Positions 8,550 to 16,656 of a stretch of 64,000 nucleotides of DNA are shown piece by piece. A program made the position numbers and the translations under genes. Location: positions 82,176-146,175 of the forward strand of contig JBJMMD010000051.1 in assembly GCA_045804965.1 (NCBI GenBank), in the 5' to 3' direction. The DNA comes from CAVTUU01 sp045804965. GTDB lineage: Bacteria > Chloroflexota > Chloroflexia > Thermomicrobiales > UBA6265. The notes under the pieces are model-generated. The model saw only the letters and a list, made by a program, of their open reading frames with translations, was not told the origin of the DNA and ran no database searches. Positions within the stretch are counted from its first letter, which is position 1; the number at the start of each line of letters is the position of its first letter.

Positions 8550-9673
8550 CGCTGAGCGGCCTCGCGATAGACCTCGACGGTCAACTCCGCCGTCCGTACC
8601 CAGGTGAACTGCCGTGAGCGCTCCGGTCCGCGGCGGCCGAGATCAATCCGCAGGTCGGCATTTGTCAGAATCTGTCTCATGCCATCGGCAATTGCGTGCA
8701 CGTCCAACGGATCGACCGTCAACGCGGCGTCGCCAACGACTTCCGGCAACGCCGAGACGCACGAGGTCAGGACCGGGGCGGCGCACGCCATCGCTTCCAG
8801 CGCGGGCAATCCGAACCCTTCGTAAAGAGACGGATAGGCGAAGAGATCGCAGGCGCTGTACCAGGCGGGAAGCTGGCCGTCCGGCACAAACCCGCGAAAT
8901 TGGATTCTTCTCTGCTCCAGCAATTGCGCAGCGGACTCATGGATGTTGGAAGTCAGCCACCCTTCGGGACCAATGATCACGAGATCATGTGGCACATCAC
9001 TGGCGATCGTCGAAAACGCTTCGACCAGCCGCGGCAGGTTTTTCCTCGGCTCAAGGGTGCCGACAAACAACACGTACGGTCGCTCGATGCCAGCCTGTGA
9101 GCGGAACTGCTTCAACCCCGCTTCGTCGAGAGCTTGGAATCGCGCATCGACTCCCAGCGGCGTGACGGCGATCTTCTCTGGCGCGAAATCGAGCAATTCG
9201 ACAATGTCTTGCTTCGTTCCTTCAGAAACTGCGATGACCCTTTTCGCTCGCCGCACGGACGCCCGAACTGTTCGCGAGAGGTACTGATAGCGTTTTGCAG
9301 TGACTTGGTCAGGGAACCGCAAAAAGGCCAAATCGTGCACGGTGACAATGGAGGGGCAGGGCAATCCGAGTGGGATGGCGTTCACCGGCCCGTGAAAGAT
9401 ATCGAGGTGATCGCGGCGCGCGAGCATCGGCAACGCGAGATGCTCCCAGGCGATCCGCGCGGTTGGGCGCTCGACATCGATCGCAGCGGTCCGTAATGAT
9501 CCGGTCGCAACCGGATTCTGCAATTCCATTCCTCGCCCCACGTATGCCACCAGCTCGTCCGAAACCATTGCCCCCGGTAAGGCACGCAAGAGACGGTCGA
9601 TGTAGCGGCTGACGCCGGTCTGCCGATACCCCGCGCTTTGATTCAGCAAGAGTGCATTGATGCCGACGCGCAC
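8546..9673 (-). CDS. Glycosyltransferase, GT4 family (GT-B fold)
   Basis: Retaining GT-B glycosyltransferase resembling mannosyltransferases of the WbaZ/MtfB type. The N-terminal domain has MRVGINALLL and GVSRYIDRLLRALP, then HGPVNAIPL and TVHDLAFLRFP. The C-terminal nucleotide-sugar domain has FVGTLEPRKNLPRLVEAF and the EX7E element YEGFGLPALEAMACAAPVL. Donor and acceptor are unknown. No polysaccharide cluster surrounds it. GTG start at 9673 with GGGAGG close upstream. It is translationally coupled to thiL by overlap, which looks like convenience rather than shared function. Confidence 0.85.
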   Translation of the reverse strand: MRVGINALLLNQSAGYRQTGVSRYIDRLLRALPGAMVSDELVAYVGRGMELQNPVATGSLRTAAIDVERPTARIAWEHLALPMLARRDHLDIFHGPVNAIPLGLPCPSIVTVHDLAFLRFPDQVTAKRYQYLSRTVRASVRRAKRVIAVSEGTKQDIVELLDFAPEKIAVTPLGVDARFQALDEAGLKQFRSQAGIERPYVLFVGTLEPRKNLPRLVEAFSTIASDVPHDLVIIGPEGWLTSNIHESAAQLLEQRRIQFRGFVPDGQLPAWYSACDLFAYPSLYEGFGLPALEAMACAAPVLTSCVSALPEVVGDAALTVDPLDVHAIADGMRQILTNADLRIDLGRRGPERSRQFTWVRTAELTVEVYREAAQR

Positions 9674-9730
9674 AGTCCTCCCTCGTCAACCAGCTCGCGA
9701 ACTCTCGGGGATTGTACGTTGCCGAGAACC

Positions 9731-9757
9731 GGTCATTCTGAGCGTCATGATATTCTT
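9731..9757. repeat. REP-like dispersed repeat, diverged copy
   Basis: GGTCATTCTGAGCGTCATG followed by ATATTCTT matches the core of the dispersed element at 7406, 16438 and 37680. It lies between the divergent glycosyltransferase and helicase genes. Confidence 0.45.
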
Positions 9758-9828
9758 GGGCATGCTTCGCGCCCACGGCGACATGCCACGACTTGGACGG
9801 TGCGACCGATGAAGGACGATGACGGAGT

Positions 9829-12800
9829 TTGACCCAGAAATCGAGAACGGATGCCCCCGTTAAGGAGCGACGTTCAACCTCCCCGCGGCAATCGCCGCAA
9901 CGCCGAACTGCTTCTCACGTTTCGACCGATCGGTCGATCGCTCCTGAAGTGACCGGTCAGGGCCGGTCTTTCGTGTTCCCGCTCGATCCCGCGGTCGAAG
10001 CGCAAATCGATCAGTTCGCGATGCTCTACCCATTCCCGCTCGACGAATTCCAACGTGACGCCATTCGCACCTTGATCCATGGCGATTCCGTGCTGCTGGC
10101 GGCGCCAACCGGTACGGGGAAAACGGTTGTCGCCGAGTTCGCGGTCTACGAGGCGTTCAAACGCACGGGGCGCGTGCTCTACACCACTCCGATCAAAGCG
10201 CTCTCGAACCAGAAATTCCGCGATCTACGGGCAATCTACGGCGACGAGGTCGGTCTTCTAACCGGCGACGTCTCGGAAAATCGCGATGCCCGGATCGTCG
10301 TCATGACGACCGAGGTGTTGCGGAATATGCTCTTGCAGACGCCGTGGGATCTCGATCTCGTCGATAGCGTCATCTTTGACGAAATTCACTTCCTCGCCGA
10401 TCCGGAACGCGGCACAACTTGGGAAGAGTCGATCATCCTCTGTCCTGAACATATTCAGCTCATTTGCTTGTCGGCCACGGTCTCTAACGCCGATGAAATC
10501 GCGAGCTGGATCAGTCGCACCCACCGCCCGATCCGGTTGATTACGCATACGGAGCGAGCGGTCCCGCTGTCACTCTATTACTTCATCGACGGTAAGCTGC
10601 ACCAAACGGTCGATCACGAAGGCGTGCTCGTCCGTGACTTTCCACACACGGGTGGTGAACTCCGGCGCCAAGCAGGACGAAGCGGACCGCACGGCCGTCG
10701 CATCAGCGAACGCGATTCCGGGGACATGGACGAACCGCAGCCGCGTGAGATTGTTGATGCGCTCGCGGCCAAGGACTTGCTACCGGCCATCTATTTCCTG
10801 TTCAGCCGCAATGATTGCCAGGCCTACGCCGAGCGTCTCGCCATCATGCGCCCTCATCTCATCACTGAATCGCAAGCGGCGCTCATCGAGTTCACACTCC
10901 AGAACTATCTCGCCGCACTCCGGCCGGAAGACCGCCAACTCGATCAAGTGCAGCTGATCACGGCGCTCGCCCGCAAAGGGATAGGCTTCCACCACGCCGG
11001 CTTGCTCCCCGTGCTCAAGCAATTGGTCGAAGTCCTCTTTTCTCGGGGCTTGATGCAGGTCGTCTTCGCCACCGACACGCTTGCCCTAGGCGTCAACATG
11101 CCTGCTCGCTCGGTGGTCGTCGGGCGCATGACGAAATGGGACGGGCGTCGCCGGCGCCCGCTGATTCCGAACGAATTTCAGCAGATGGCGGGCCGCGCAG
11201 GACGCCGGGGGATGGACGCCTTCGGGCACGTTATCGTTCCCTATTCGCCGTGGATTTCCTTCCGTGAAATGCTCGAAACGGCGACCGGCCCATTGTTGCC
11301 CGTCCGCTCCGCGTTCGCCGTTCGCTACAACACAGTATTGAATCTCTGGGATCCGCCTCACGGCGAGCGCGTGCGCCACATGCTTCGGCAGAGCCTAGCC
11401 CAGTTTCAAACAAGTCAGCGCATTCGCTTGTTGGAAGAAGACATTTTCGAGGTCGGCGGCGACATGGCCGGGGTCCCGAAGGGCTGCCTGATCGGGCTCG
11501 ACGGCGGCGATGAGCTGCTCGAAGACTACCGCGTCGTCAATGCCACCTTGAACACCGCGCAGCACAAAGAACGGCGCGCGCGCCAAAAGCTGGCTGAAGT
11601 GGAGCACGGGGTGCGTTCCTCACCGTGGCCCGAACCCGGCCGCCAAGCGCTCCGGCGAGCGTTCCGCACGGCGAAGATTGGGCTCATCGCGCATCACCGC
11701 GATCATGGTTGGGGGGTCTATCTCGGCCGCGGCGCAAGCGGCGGGGTCGGTCTTTTCCTCTTCAGCAAGCAGATCAAGCTTGTCAACGAGTACCGCCAAA
11801 TCGACTACTTGACCGATGACAAGGTCGTCCGCGTCCCGGATGCCCTGATCGAGCCGCCGGATAAGGTTGATGATGCGACCGAGCTCGCTCCCGCCAAGGA
11901 GATCGAGAATCTTTGGCGGCGAGTGAGGCGGGTGGGTCTGCTGGATCTTGAGGCGCTTGCCGCCGAGCACCAAGCGCGGGAGCGAGAGCGGCTGGCCGAA
12001 GAGTTCGACAAGCTCGAACGCGCGGCGCAGGAAGCACGCGAGCATGTCGCCATGCTCCAGGATTCGCGCGAGGAGCATCCCTGCAATCACTGTCCGCGTC
12101 GTAAAGAGCATCGCGCCTATCTCGTTCGCCTCGAGAATCTCGAGAAGGAGCGGCGGGCTCTTGAAGAAGTGCTGGCGCGCGAGGTCGACGCCGAAGAGGC
12201 GCGGGTCCGCGGCGTCATTCGGGGTATTCGCGAGGTGCTCAACCGCTTCGGTTATCTGCACCGCGGCTATCCGACCGCCAAGGCCGATATGCTGGCCGAC
12301 ATCTTTGACAACGACGGCCTCATCCTTTGTGAGCTGGTCGATCGCCGTTTGCTCGACCGCCTCGCGCCCGAGAATCTCGCCGAAGTCTTCTCCTGGTTTA
12401 GCTTCGACCGCGATTTTCGTTACACGAACCATTTCACCTTACCGGATCAATTGATTCTTTTTCGCCGCCGCCTCGAAGATATTGAACACGCGGTCCTTGG
12501 CGAGGAGCGTGACAACGGCCTCTACATCTCGGAAGGCCACAATCCCTCGTTTTATGGCGCAGCGCGGGCTTGGTGTCAGGGCATGACCATGGCGGAGATC
12601 AGCGAATCAATCGAGCTCTCCGAAGGCGACCTCGTGCTCACCTTCAATAAGACCATTGACCTCATGCGCCAAGTGCGCGAGATGCTCGCCGACGTCACGC
12701 CCGACCATCCCCTCCGCCGGAACCTGCAGGAAGCGGAGCGGCTCATTCGCCGCGGCATCGTCGAGCAATCACTCACCCTCGGCTTTGCCCCAATAGAATC

Positions 12801-12858
12801 GACGAGTGAACCGGAGGTAGCGGAACCTGCCGACGAACCATTGATTCCAGCCACTTGA
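9829..12858 (+). CDS. DExH-box helicase, Ski2/Mtr4/HelY-like
   Basis: Superfamily 2 RNA/DNA helicase of 1009 residues. Motif I APTGTGKT (92-99), motif II DEIH (184-187), motif III SATV, motif V TDTLALGVNMPA and motif VI QMAGRAGRRG are all visible. The C-terminal third (about 850-985) looks like a DSHCT domain, as in eukaryotic Ski2/Mtr4 and actinobacterial HelY. A Cys/His cluster HPCNHCPRRKEH near residue 755 could bind a metal. The first 45 residues are basic and disordered, and the TTG start is not strongly supported by an SD. A likely role is RNA unwinding for decay or processing. Confidence 0.88.
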   Translation: MTQKSRTDAPVKERRSTSPRQSPQRRTASHVSTDRSIAPEVTGQGRSFVFPLDPAVEAQIDQFAMLYPFPLDEFQRDAIRTLIHGDSVLLAAPTGTGKTVVAEFAVYEAFKRTGRVLYTTPIKALSNQKFRDLRAIYGDEVGLLTGDVSENRDARIVVMTTEVLRNMLLQTPWDLDLVDSVIFDEIHFLADPERGTTWEESIILCPEHIQLICLSATVSNADEIASWISRTHRPIRLITHTERAVPLSLYYFIDGKLHQTVDHEGVLVRDFPHTGGELRRQAGRSGPHGRRISERDSGDMDEPQPREIVDALAAKDLLPAIYFLFSRNDCQAYAERLAIMRPHLITESQAALIEFTLQNYLAALRPEDRQLDQVQLITALARKGIGFHHAGLLPVLKQLVEVLFSRGLMQVVFATDTLALGVNMPARSVVVGRMTKWDGRRRRPLIPNEFQQMAGRAGRRGMDAFGHVIVPYSPWISFREMLETATGPLLPVRSAFAVRYNTVLNLWDPPHGERVRHMLRQSLAQFQTSQRIRLLEEDIFEVGGDMAGVPKGCLIGLDGGDELLEDYRVVNATLNTAQHKERRARQKLAEVEHGVRSSPWPEPGRQALRRAFRTAKIGLIAHHRDHGWGVYLGRGASGGVGLFLFSKQIKLVNEYRQIDYLTDDKVVRVPDALIEPPDKVDDATELAPAKEIENLWRRVRRVGLLDLEALAAEHQARERERLAEEFDKLERAAQEAREHVAMLQDSREEHPCNHCPRRKEHRAYLVRLENLEKERRALEEVLAREVDAEEARVRGVIRGIREVLNRFGYLHRGYPTAKADMLADIFDNDGLILCELVDRRLLDRLAPENLAEVFSWFSFDRDFRYTNHFTLPDQLILFRRRLEDIEHAVLGEERDNGLYISEGHNPSFYGAARAWCQGMTMAEISESIELSEGDLVLTFNKTIDLMRQVREMLADVTPDHPLRRNLQEAERLIRRGIVEQSLTLGFAPIESTSEPEVAEPADEPLIPAT

Positions 12859-12883
12859 CACTCACTTTTTCCGCTGTTACCGT
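12855..12883 (+). promoter_or_regulatory. Promoter of the T-box/dapAB transcript
   Basis: TTGACA (12855-12860) is a perfect -35 element, overlapping the helicase stop codon. After a 17-base spacer comes TACCGT (12878-12883) as a plausible -10. The position predicts a transcript start near 12890, just before the T-box stem I. Confidence 0.6.
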
Positions 12884-12889
12884 CGAATC

Positions 12890-13204
12890 AAAGTAAAGAG
12901 CACGCGATGATGAGGACGAGTACCTGGCTGGGTTGGTGCAGAGAACCGCGGGAGCTGCGAAGCGGGACCTCGCGCGCCAGGGAAGAAGACCTCTGAGCTT
13001 TGCCCCAAACCGATCGCCGCCATGGCGGTTGAAGTAGGCGGCAACGGGCGATCCAACCGGATCAGTGGCTCCCGTTATAGAGCCGCCGCGCACCGAACGG
13101 GGCGTGGGCAAAGGCCGCCGGTGGTCCAATGCGGCGGTGAAGTGGGGTGGTACCACGGGCAAGACACCGCTCGTCCCCAATTGGGGGATCGGCGGTGCTT
13201 TTTT
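12890..13204 (+). ncRNA. T-box riboswitch leader, predicted lysine specifier
   Basis: tRNA-sensing leader upstream of dapA. Stem I can be drawn by hand: GAGG (12912-12915) pairs with CCTC (12990-12993), and CCTGGC (12923-12928) pairs with GCCAGG (12976-12981). Between them lies the loop E pair AGTA (12919-12922) opposite GAA (12982-12984). The specifier position after GAA-G reads AAG (12986-12988), followed by A, which is a lysine codon. The conserved T-box sequence GGGTGGTACCACG (13145-13157) offers TGGT to an uncharged tRNA NCCA end. A terminator follows at once. Uncharged tRNA-Lys should favour readthrough into the lysine pathway genes dapA and dapB. Confidence 0.85.
13165..13204 (+). terminator. 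T-box regulated intrinsic terminator
   Basis: Stem CACCGC (13165-13170) with GCGGTG (13192-13197), an inner TCCCC/GGGGA helix, and six Ts at 13199-13204. It lies directly after the T-box sequence, so it would compete with the antiterminator. Confidence 0.85.
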
Positions 13205-13260
13205 GTGCCCGTCCGGGCCTCCCAAGCTGGTGTCGCGTTCCGCATATGCGGGAGGTGACG

Positions 13261-13338
13261 ATGCAGCCCAGCGCTCTTACCGGCAGAAACCAATCTCGAC
13301 TTTTGACCTTCATCCTTCGAACCCGAGCCAAGCGCTAG
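13261..13338 (+). CDS. Possible 25-codon leader ORF between T-box and dapA
   Basis: ATG at 13261 preceded by GGGAGGTGACG, ending with TAG at 13338. The peptide (MQPSALTGRNQSRLL...TRAKR) is basic and matches no family I know. It is followed within a few bases by a strong GC hairpin (GGCGCC arms near 13339-13366) without a T run. It could be a translated leader peptide on transcripts that escape the T-box terminator, or a chance ORF with a good SD. Confidence 0.3.
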   Translation: MQPSALTGRNQSRLLTFILRTRAKR

Positions 13339-13426
13339 GCGCCCCGGCAACAGACCGGCGGCGCCGGTTGCGGCTTCTCCACTCTTCGTTGTCGCGTTCG
13401 CCGACTTCATCAAGAAGGAGATTCCC

Positions 13427-14338
13427 ATGCACTCAATTTCGACCACCACACGTTTCGATGGATCGTTGACGGCGCTCATCACCCCGTTCCGCCATGATGT
13501 CATCGATGAACCGGCGCTCCGGCGACTCGTTGACTTCCAGATCGAAAACGGCACTCGCGGACTCGTGCCCTGCGGCACGACCGGAGAATCGGCCACCTTG
13601 ACTGAGGCTGAACAGGATCGCGTAATCGAGATCGTGATCGATCAGGCAGCGGGACGGATTCCAGTAATCGCGGGAACCGGGACCAACAACACCGCGGTCA
13701 CTATCGCCCGCACCCGTCGCGCGCATCGATCCGGCGCGGATGCCGCACTTGTTGTCGTGCCCTACTACAACAAACCAACTCAAACCGGATTGATCTTGCA
13801 CTATCGCGCCATCGCCGCCGCGTCGCCATTGCCAATCATTCTCTACAACGTGCCGGGTCGAACTGGGATCAATATGGCCCCCGAAACGATCGTCGAGCTT
13901 GCTCAGGAGGCGACGATTGTCGGCGTCAAAGAAGCGAGCGGCAATCTCGACCAAGTCAGTCAAATCATCGATTCCGCGCCGTCCGACTTCGCGCTTTTCT
14001 CTGGCGATGATTCGCTGACGCTGCCAATCATGAGCGTCGGCGGACGCGGCGCGATCTCGGTCGTCGCGAACGTCGCGCCTGCCCCAGTCGCCCGACTGAC
14101 CGACGCCTGCCTTCGCGGCGAATTCGGGTTGGCCCGGGGCATTCATCTTCGTCTCTTCGATCTTTGCCGGACGATGTTCATCGAGAACAACCCAACGGCG
14201 GTCAAGACCGCCGCCGCCATGCTTGGCCTGTGCACCGACGAACTCCGTTTGCCGCTAACGGCGATGAGCGATTCGGGTCGACAGCGACTCGCCGCCTCCA
14301 TGCATGCGTTTGGTCTTGCCACGCCTATCGCCGCGTAG
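13427..14338 (+). CDS. dapA: 4-hydroxy-tetrahydrodipicolinate synthase
   Basis: Condenses pyruvate with aspartate semialdehyde in the first committed step of diaminopimelate/lysine synthesis. It is a TIM-barrel class I aldolase of 303 residues. Visible motifs are GTTGESATLT (substrate carboxylate binding), PYYNKPTQ, YNVPGRTGIN carrying the catalytic Tyr, and GVKEASGNLDQ with the Schiff-base Lys at K168. ATG start with AAGGAG upstream. It is the first enzyme gene after the lysine-type T-box and is followed by dapB after 70 bases, so both are probably controlled by tRNA-Lys charging. Confidence 0.95.
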   Translation: MHSISTTTRFDGSLTALITPFRHDVIDEPALRRLVDFQIENGTRGLVPCGTTGESATLTEAEQDRVIEIVIDQAAGRIPVIAGTGTNNTAVTIARTRRAHRSGADAALVVVPYYNKPTQTGLILHYRAIAAASPLPIILYNVPGRTGINMAPETIVELAQEATIVGVKEASGNLDQVSQIIDSAPSDFALFSGDDSLTLPIMSVGGRGAISVVANVAPAPVARLTDACLRGEFGLARGIHLRLFDLCRTMFIENNPTAVKTAAAMLGLCTDELRLPLTAMSDSGRQRLAASMHAFGLATPIAA

Positions 14339-14350
14339 CAATCGCGTTCC

Positions 14351-14381
14351 GGGCGTTGATGAATATCATCCATCAACGCCC
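14351..14381 (+). other. Hairpin between dapA and dapB
   Basis: Perfect 11-base arms GGGCGTTGATG (14351-14361) and CATCAACGCCC (14371-14381) around a 9-base loop, with no T run after it. More likely a processing or mRNA-stability element than a terminator. Confidence 0.55.
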
Positions 14382-14408
14382 GGCCGAATCCAGACAGGAT
14401 CAGAACTC

Positions 14409-15122
14409 ATGCAGATCAACGTTGCCATTGCCGGAATCAACGGCCGAATCGGCCGGGAAATCGTCGCCGCCGCCGAAACCGACCCAGACGTGGTCATCGC
14501 GGCCGGCCTAACTCGTCGGGATCGTGTTAAAGACCTTCCGCCCATCGACGTGCTCTTGGATTTCACCTGCGCGGATTCGACCATCGAACTCGCACACCAC
14601 TGCGCATCAGCGGGCGTCCCGTTCGTCAGTGGTGTGACCGGACTCTCACCAAATCAGAATGACGAGATCAGCAAGATCGGCAAATCCATCCCAGTCTTTT
14701 GTGCGAGCAACTTCAGTGTCGGAGTCTGCGCGTTGATGCATCTGCTGCCATCGCTAGCGCGGGCGCTACATGGTTATGACATCGAGATCGTCGAAACTCA
14801 CCATCGCCACAAGACAGATGCACCATCGGGCACCGCGATCGACCTTGCTGCCGCCGTTCTTGGCGAACGAGATCATGCCTTCGTCCATGGCCGCGCTGGA
14901 GTTTCTCCGCGGCAGACCACTGATATCGGTATCCATTCCGTCCGTGGCGGCGGCAACACCGGCGAGCACACGGTGCTGTTCATGGACGATGGCGAGGAAA
15001 TCCGGATCAGTCATCGCGCCCTGAGCCGGCGAACATTCGCCCTTGGCGCTCTCCGCGCTTCGAAGTTCGTCGTGGGCCGTCCCCCTGGCCTTTATGGGAT
15101 GGCAGAGCTCCTCAGCATGTGA
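14409..15122 (+). CDS. dapB: 4-hydroxy-tetrahydrodipicolinate reductase
   Basis: NAD(P)H-dependent reductase, second step of the diaminopimelate branch. The Rossmann motif VAIAGINGRIGREIV starts at residue 5. The catalytic signature ETHHRHKTDAPSGTA contains the His-Lys pair. The C-terminal FALGALRASKFVVGRPPGLYGM is also typical. The length of 237 residues is near the family norm. I start at ATG 14409 because it begins directly with the nucleotide-binding strand. The frame is open back to 14304 but that part overlaps dapA and the hairpin. The standard GxxGxxG glycines appear as GINGRIG. Confidence 0.94.
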   Translation: MQINVAIAGINGRIGREIVAAAETDPDVVIAAGLTRRDRVKDLPPIDVLLDFTCADSTIELAHHCASAGVPFVSGVTGLSPNQNDEISKIGKSIPVFCASNFSVGVCALMHLLPSLARALHGYDIEIVETHHRHKTDAPSGTAIDLAAAVLGERDHAFVHGRAGVSPRQTTDIGIHSVRGGGNTGEHTVLFMDDGEEIRISHRALSRRTFALGALRASKFVVGRPPGLYGMAELLSM

Positions 15123-15233
15123 CCCTTCTCATCGTCATGGTTCTGCTCGCGGCGAATGTCCCGAACTGTGAGACAATTGAACAGCGCAATCTCGCCCGAT
15201 GGTCCTAATGTCCACGATAGGACCTTTGAGCCG

Positions 15234-15263
15234 TTGAGGCGCGACGGCTGCGACCCCTACACT
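15234..15263 (+). promoter_or_regulatory. Candidate promoter of the NarL-type regulator gene
   Basis: TTGAGG (15234-15239) and TACACT (15258-15263) separated by 18 bases, about 150 bases upstream of the regulator start. A small hairpin GGTCCTA/TAGGACC (15201-15224) just before it may end the dapAB transcript. Confidence 0.35.
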
Positions 15264-15411
15264 ACGGACAGGGATGAACGGCCCAGGTCGCTTTACCTAG
15301 GAGAGCGCGAGCGTATCGCGACTTGCATGGCGCTCGATTCGTGTGCGGACGCGGCGCCTGGCTGGTGGTAGCCCATGTTGATCGCAACAGAACGGCGGGG
15401 AGGAAACCCCA

Positions 15412-16155
15412 ATGAGTGATGTTATCCGAGTTTTGATCGTAGGTCATGAGCCGCTCTTTCGGCGCGGATTGGCTGCCGTGCTTGAGGCAGAGCCCTTGAC
15501 CGAGGTCGTCGGCACCGCCTCAAATGCCGAAGACGGCTACAAGCAGACTGATGAGCAACTACCCGACGTGATCCTCGTCGGCACAACGTTGGTCGACGCG
15601 CCTGGACTTGCGGCCGCGACCGAAATGCGCCGCCGCTTCCCAGCAATTGCGACCATAGTCGTGGCAGCGCAGGAGACGGATGACGAACTCTTCGCGGCAA
15701 TCCGGGCCGGCGCTTCCGCGTATTGCGGTCAAGACATTCCAGAAGACAAACTGATCGCGCTCATCAAGCGGTCGGCGACGGGCGAGTACGTGATAAATGA
15801 GCAACTGCTCGACAAACCCTACGTCGCCGCCCGCGTTCTCGAACAATTTCGATCGGCAACCACCAGCGACATGGCGCCGACGAGTGCGTTCGCGCCGCTC
15901 ACCGATCGCGAACTCGAGATTTTGCGAAAGGTTAGCGACGGCCTTACCAATGCTGAGATCGGGTACGCGCTTGGGATCAGCGCTCAAACCGTCAAGAACC
16001 ACGTGACGTCGATCCTGCGCAAACTGGCCGTTAACGACCGCACACAAGCAGTCGTCACTGCCCTCCGTCGCGGCTGGCTCTCCATCGACGACAACAACGG
16101 TCGCCCGAACAGTACGCCAACGCCGGCCGGTGTTGGCGAGCGCGGTGGACGCTAA
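15412..16155 (+). CDS. NarL/FixJ-type regulator with degenerate receiver
   Basis: DNA-binding regulator of 247 residues: receiver-like domain (about 5-125), linker, LuxR/GerE HTH (about 160-225). The HTH is canonical (LTDRELEILRKVSDGLTNAEIGYALGIS, then VKNHVTSILRKL). The receiver keeps its overall pattern, but the acidic pair after the first strand is replaced (VLIVGHEPLFRRGL where VLIVDDHP is usual) and the phospho-acceptor Asp is Gly (DVILVGTTL). It should not be controlled by phosphorylation. No histidine kinase is adjacent. SD GGAGG lies before the ATG. Confidence 0.85.
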   Translation: MSDVIRVLIVGHEPLFRRGLAAVLEAEPLTEVVGTASNAEDGYKQTDEQLPDVILVGTTLVDAPGLAAATEMRRRFPAIATIVVAAQETDDELFAAIRAGASAYCGQDIPEDKLIALIKRSATGEYVINEQLLDKPYVAARVLEQFRSATTSDMAPTSAFAPLTDRELEILRKVSDGLTNAEIGYALGISAQTVKNHVTSILRKLAVNDRTQAVVTALRRGWLSIDDNNGRPNSTPTPAGVGERGGR

Positions 16156-16185
16156 CTAACCACCGTTTCGACCACTCGAAAACGA

Positions 16186-16216
16186 GCGCGCCAGCCGGCG
16201 CGCCCGTTTCTGTTTG
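16186..16216 (+). terminator. Terminator after the NarL-type regulator
   Basis: Stem GCGCGCC (16186-16192), loop AGCC, GGCGCGC (16197-16203), then CCGTTTCTGTTT. The T-rich tail is interrupted but the stem is strong. Confidence 0.6.
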
Positions 16217-16656
16217 CCCGCGTTCCCTGCTTTCCAACGGATTCCTCTCCCCGTCCCTCTGAACACTCATCGCAAATCCGAGCCCGTATCATCCGCTACG
16301 AGCTGGACAAGGAATATCATGTAGTGACGACGATCCGGCCGACAGAAGCGACGATGCAGCGAGTGCGATCGGGATCCTGCGCCCCTACACCCATCATCCT
16401 ATGCGCTACTCTCTCCGCCATGCTGAGCACCCCACCCCGTCATTCTGAGTGAAGGCGAAGAATCTAGCCCTGCCAACCACCGTCGCCAACAGCGGCAAAC
16501 GCCCTGATTCACTTGGCATGACAAGGCGCGGGGTCAGATTGGCGTGACGAGAGACGCATAAGGCTTGCCTCCCACCGGCAGGCGGGTACAATGCCGCTAC
16601 TTTTGACGGTGATCGGCTGAAATCGACAGCAATTCGTGAAGGTGGAGACCAACGCA
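16217..16656. other. 440-base intergenic stretch with a REP-like element
   Basis: No supported gene. It holds a full REP-like copy (16438-16522) and otherwise nothing I recognise. The hydroxylase gene begins at its right edge with the SD AAGGTGGAG. Confidence 0.5.
16438..16522. repeat. REP-like dispersed repeat with inverted partner arm
   Basis: Left arm CGTCATTCTGAGTGAAGG, continuing CGAAGAATCT to 16465. The right arm GATTCACTTGGCATGAC (16506-16522) is an imperfect reverse complement of the left arm start. The pair could form a long imperfect hairpin. Confidence 0.6.

Noticed and set aside
11620..12432. 270-codon minus-strand frame inside the helicase gene
   Set aside because: Fully antisense to conserved helicase domain sequence, without its own motifs.
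13433..14146. 237-codon minus-strand frame opposite dapA
   Set aside because: Antisense to dapA, Arg/Asp-rich with no motifs.
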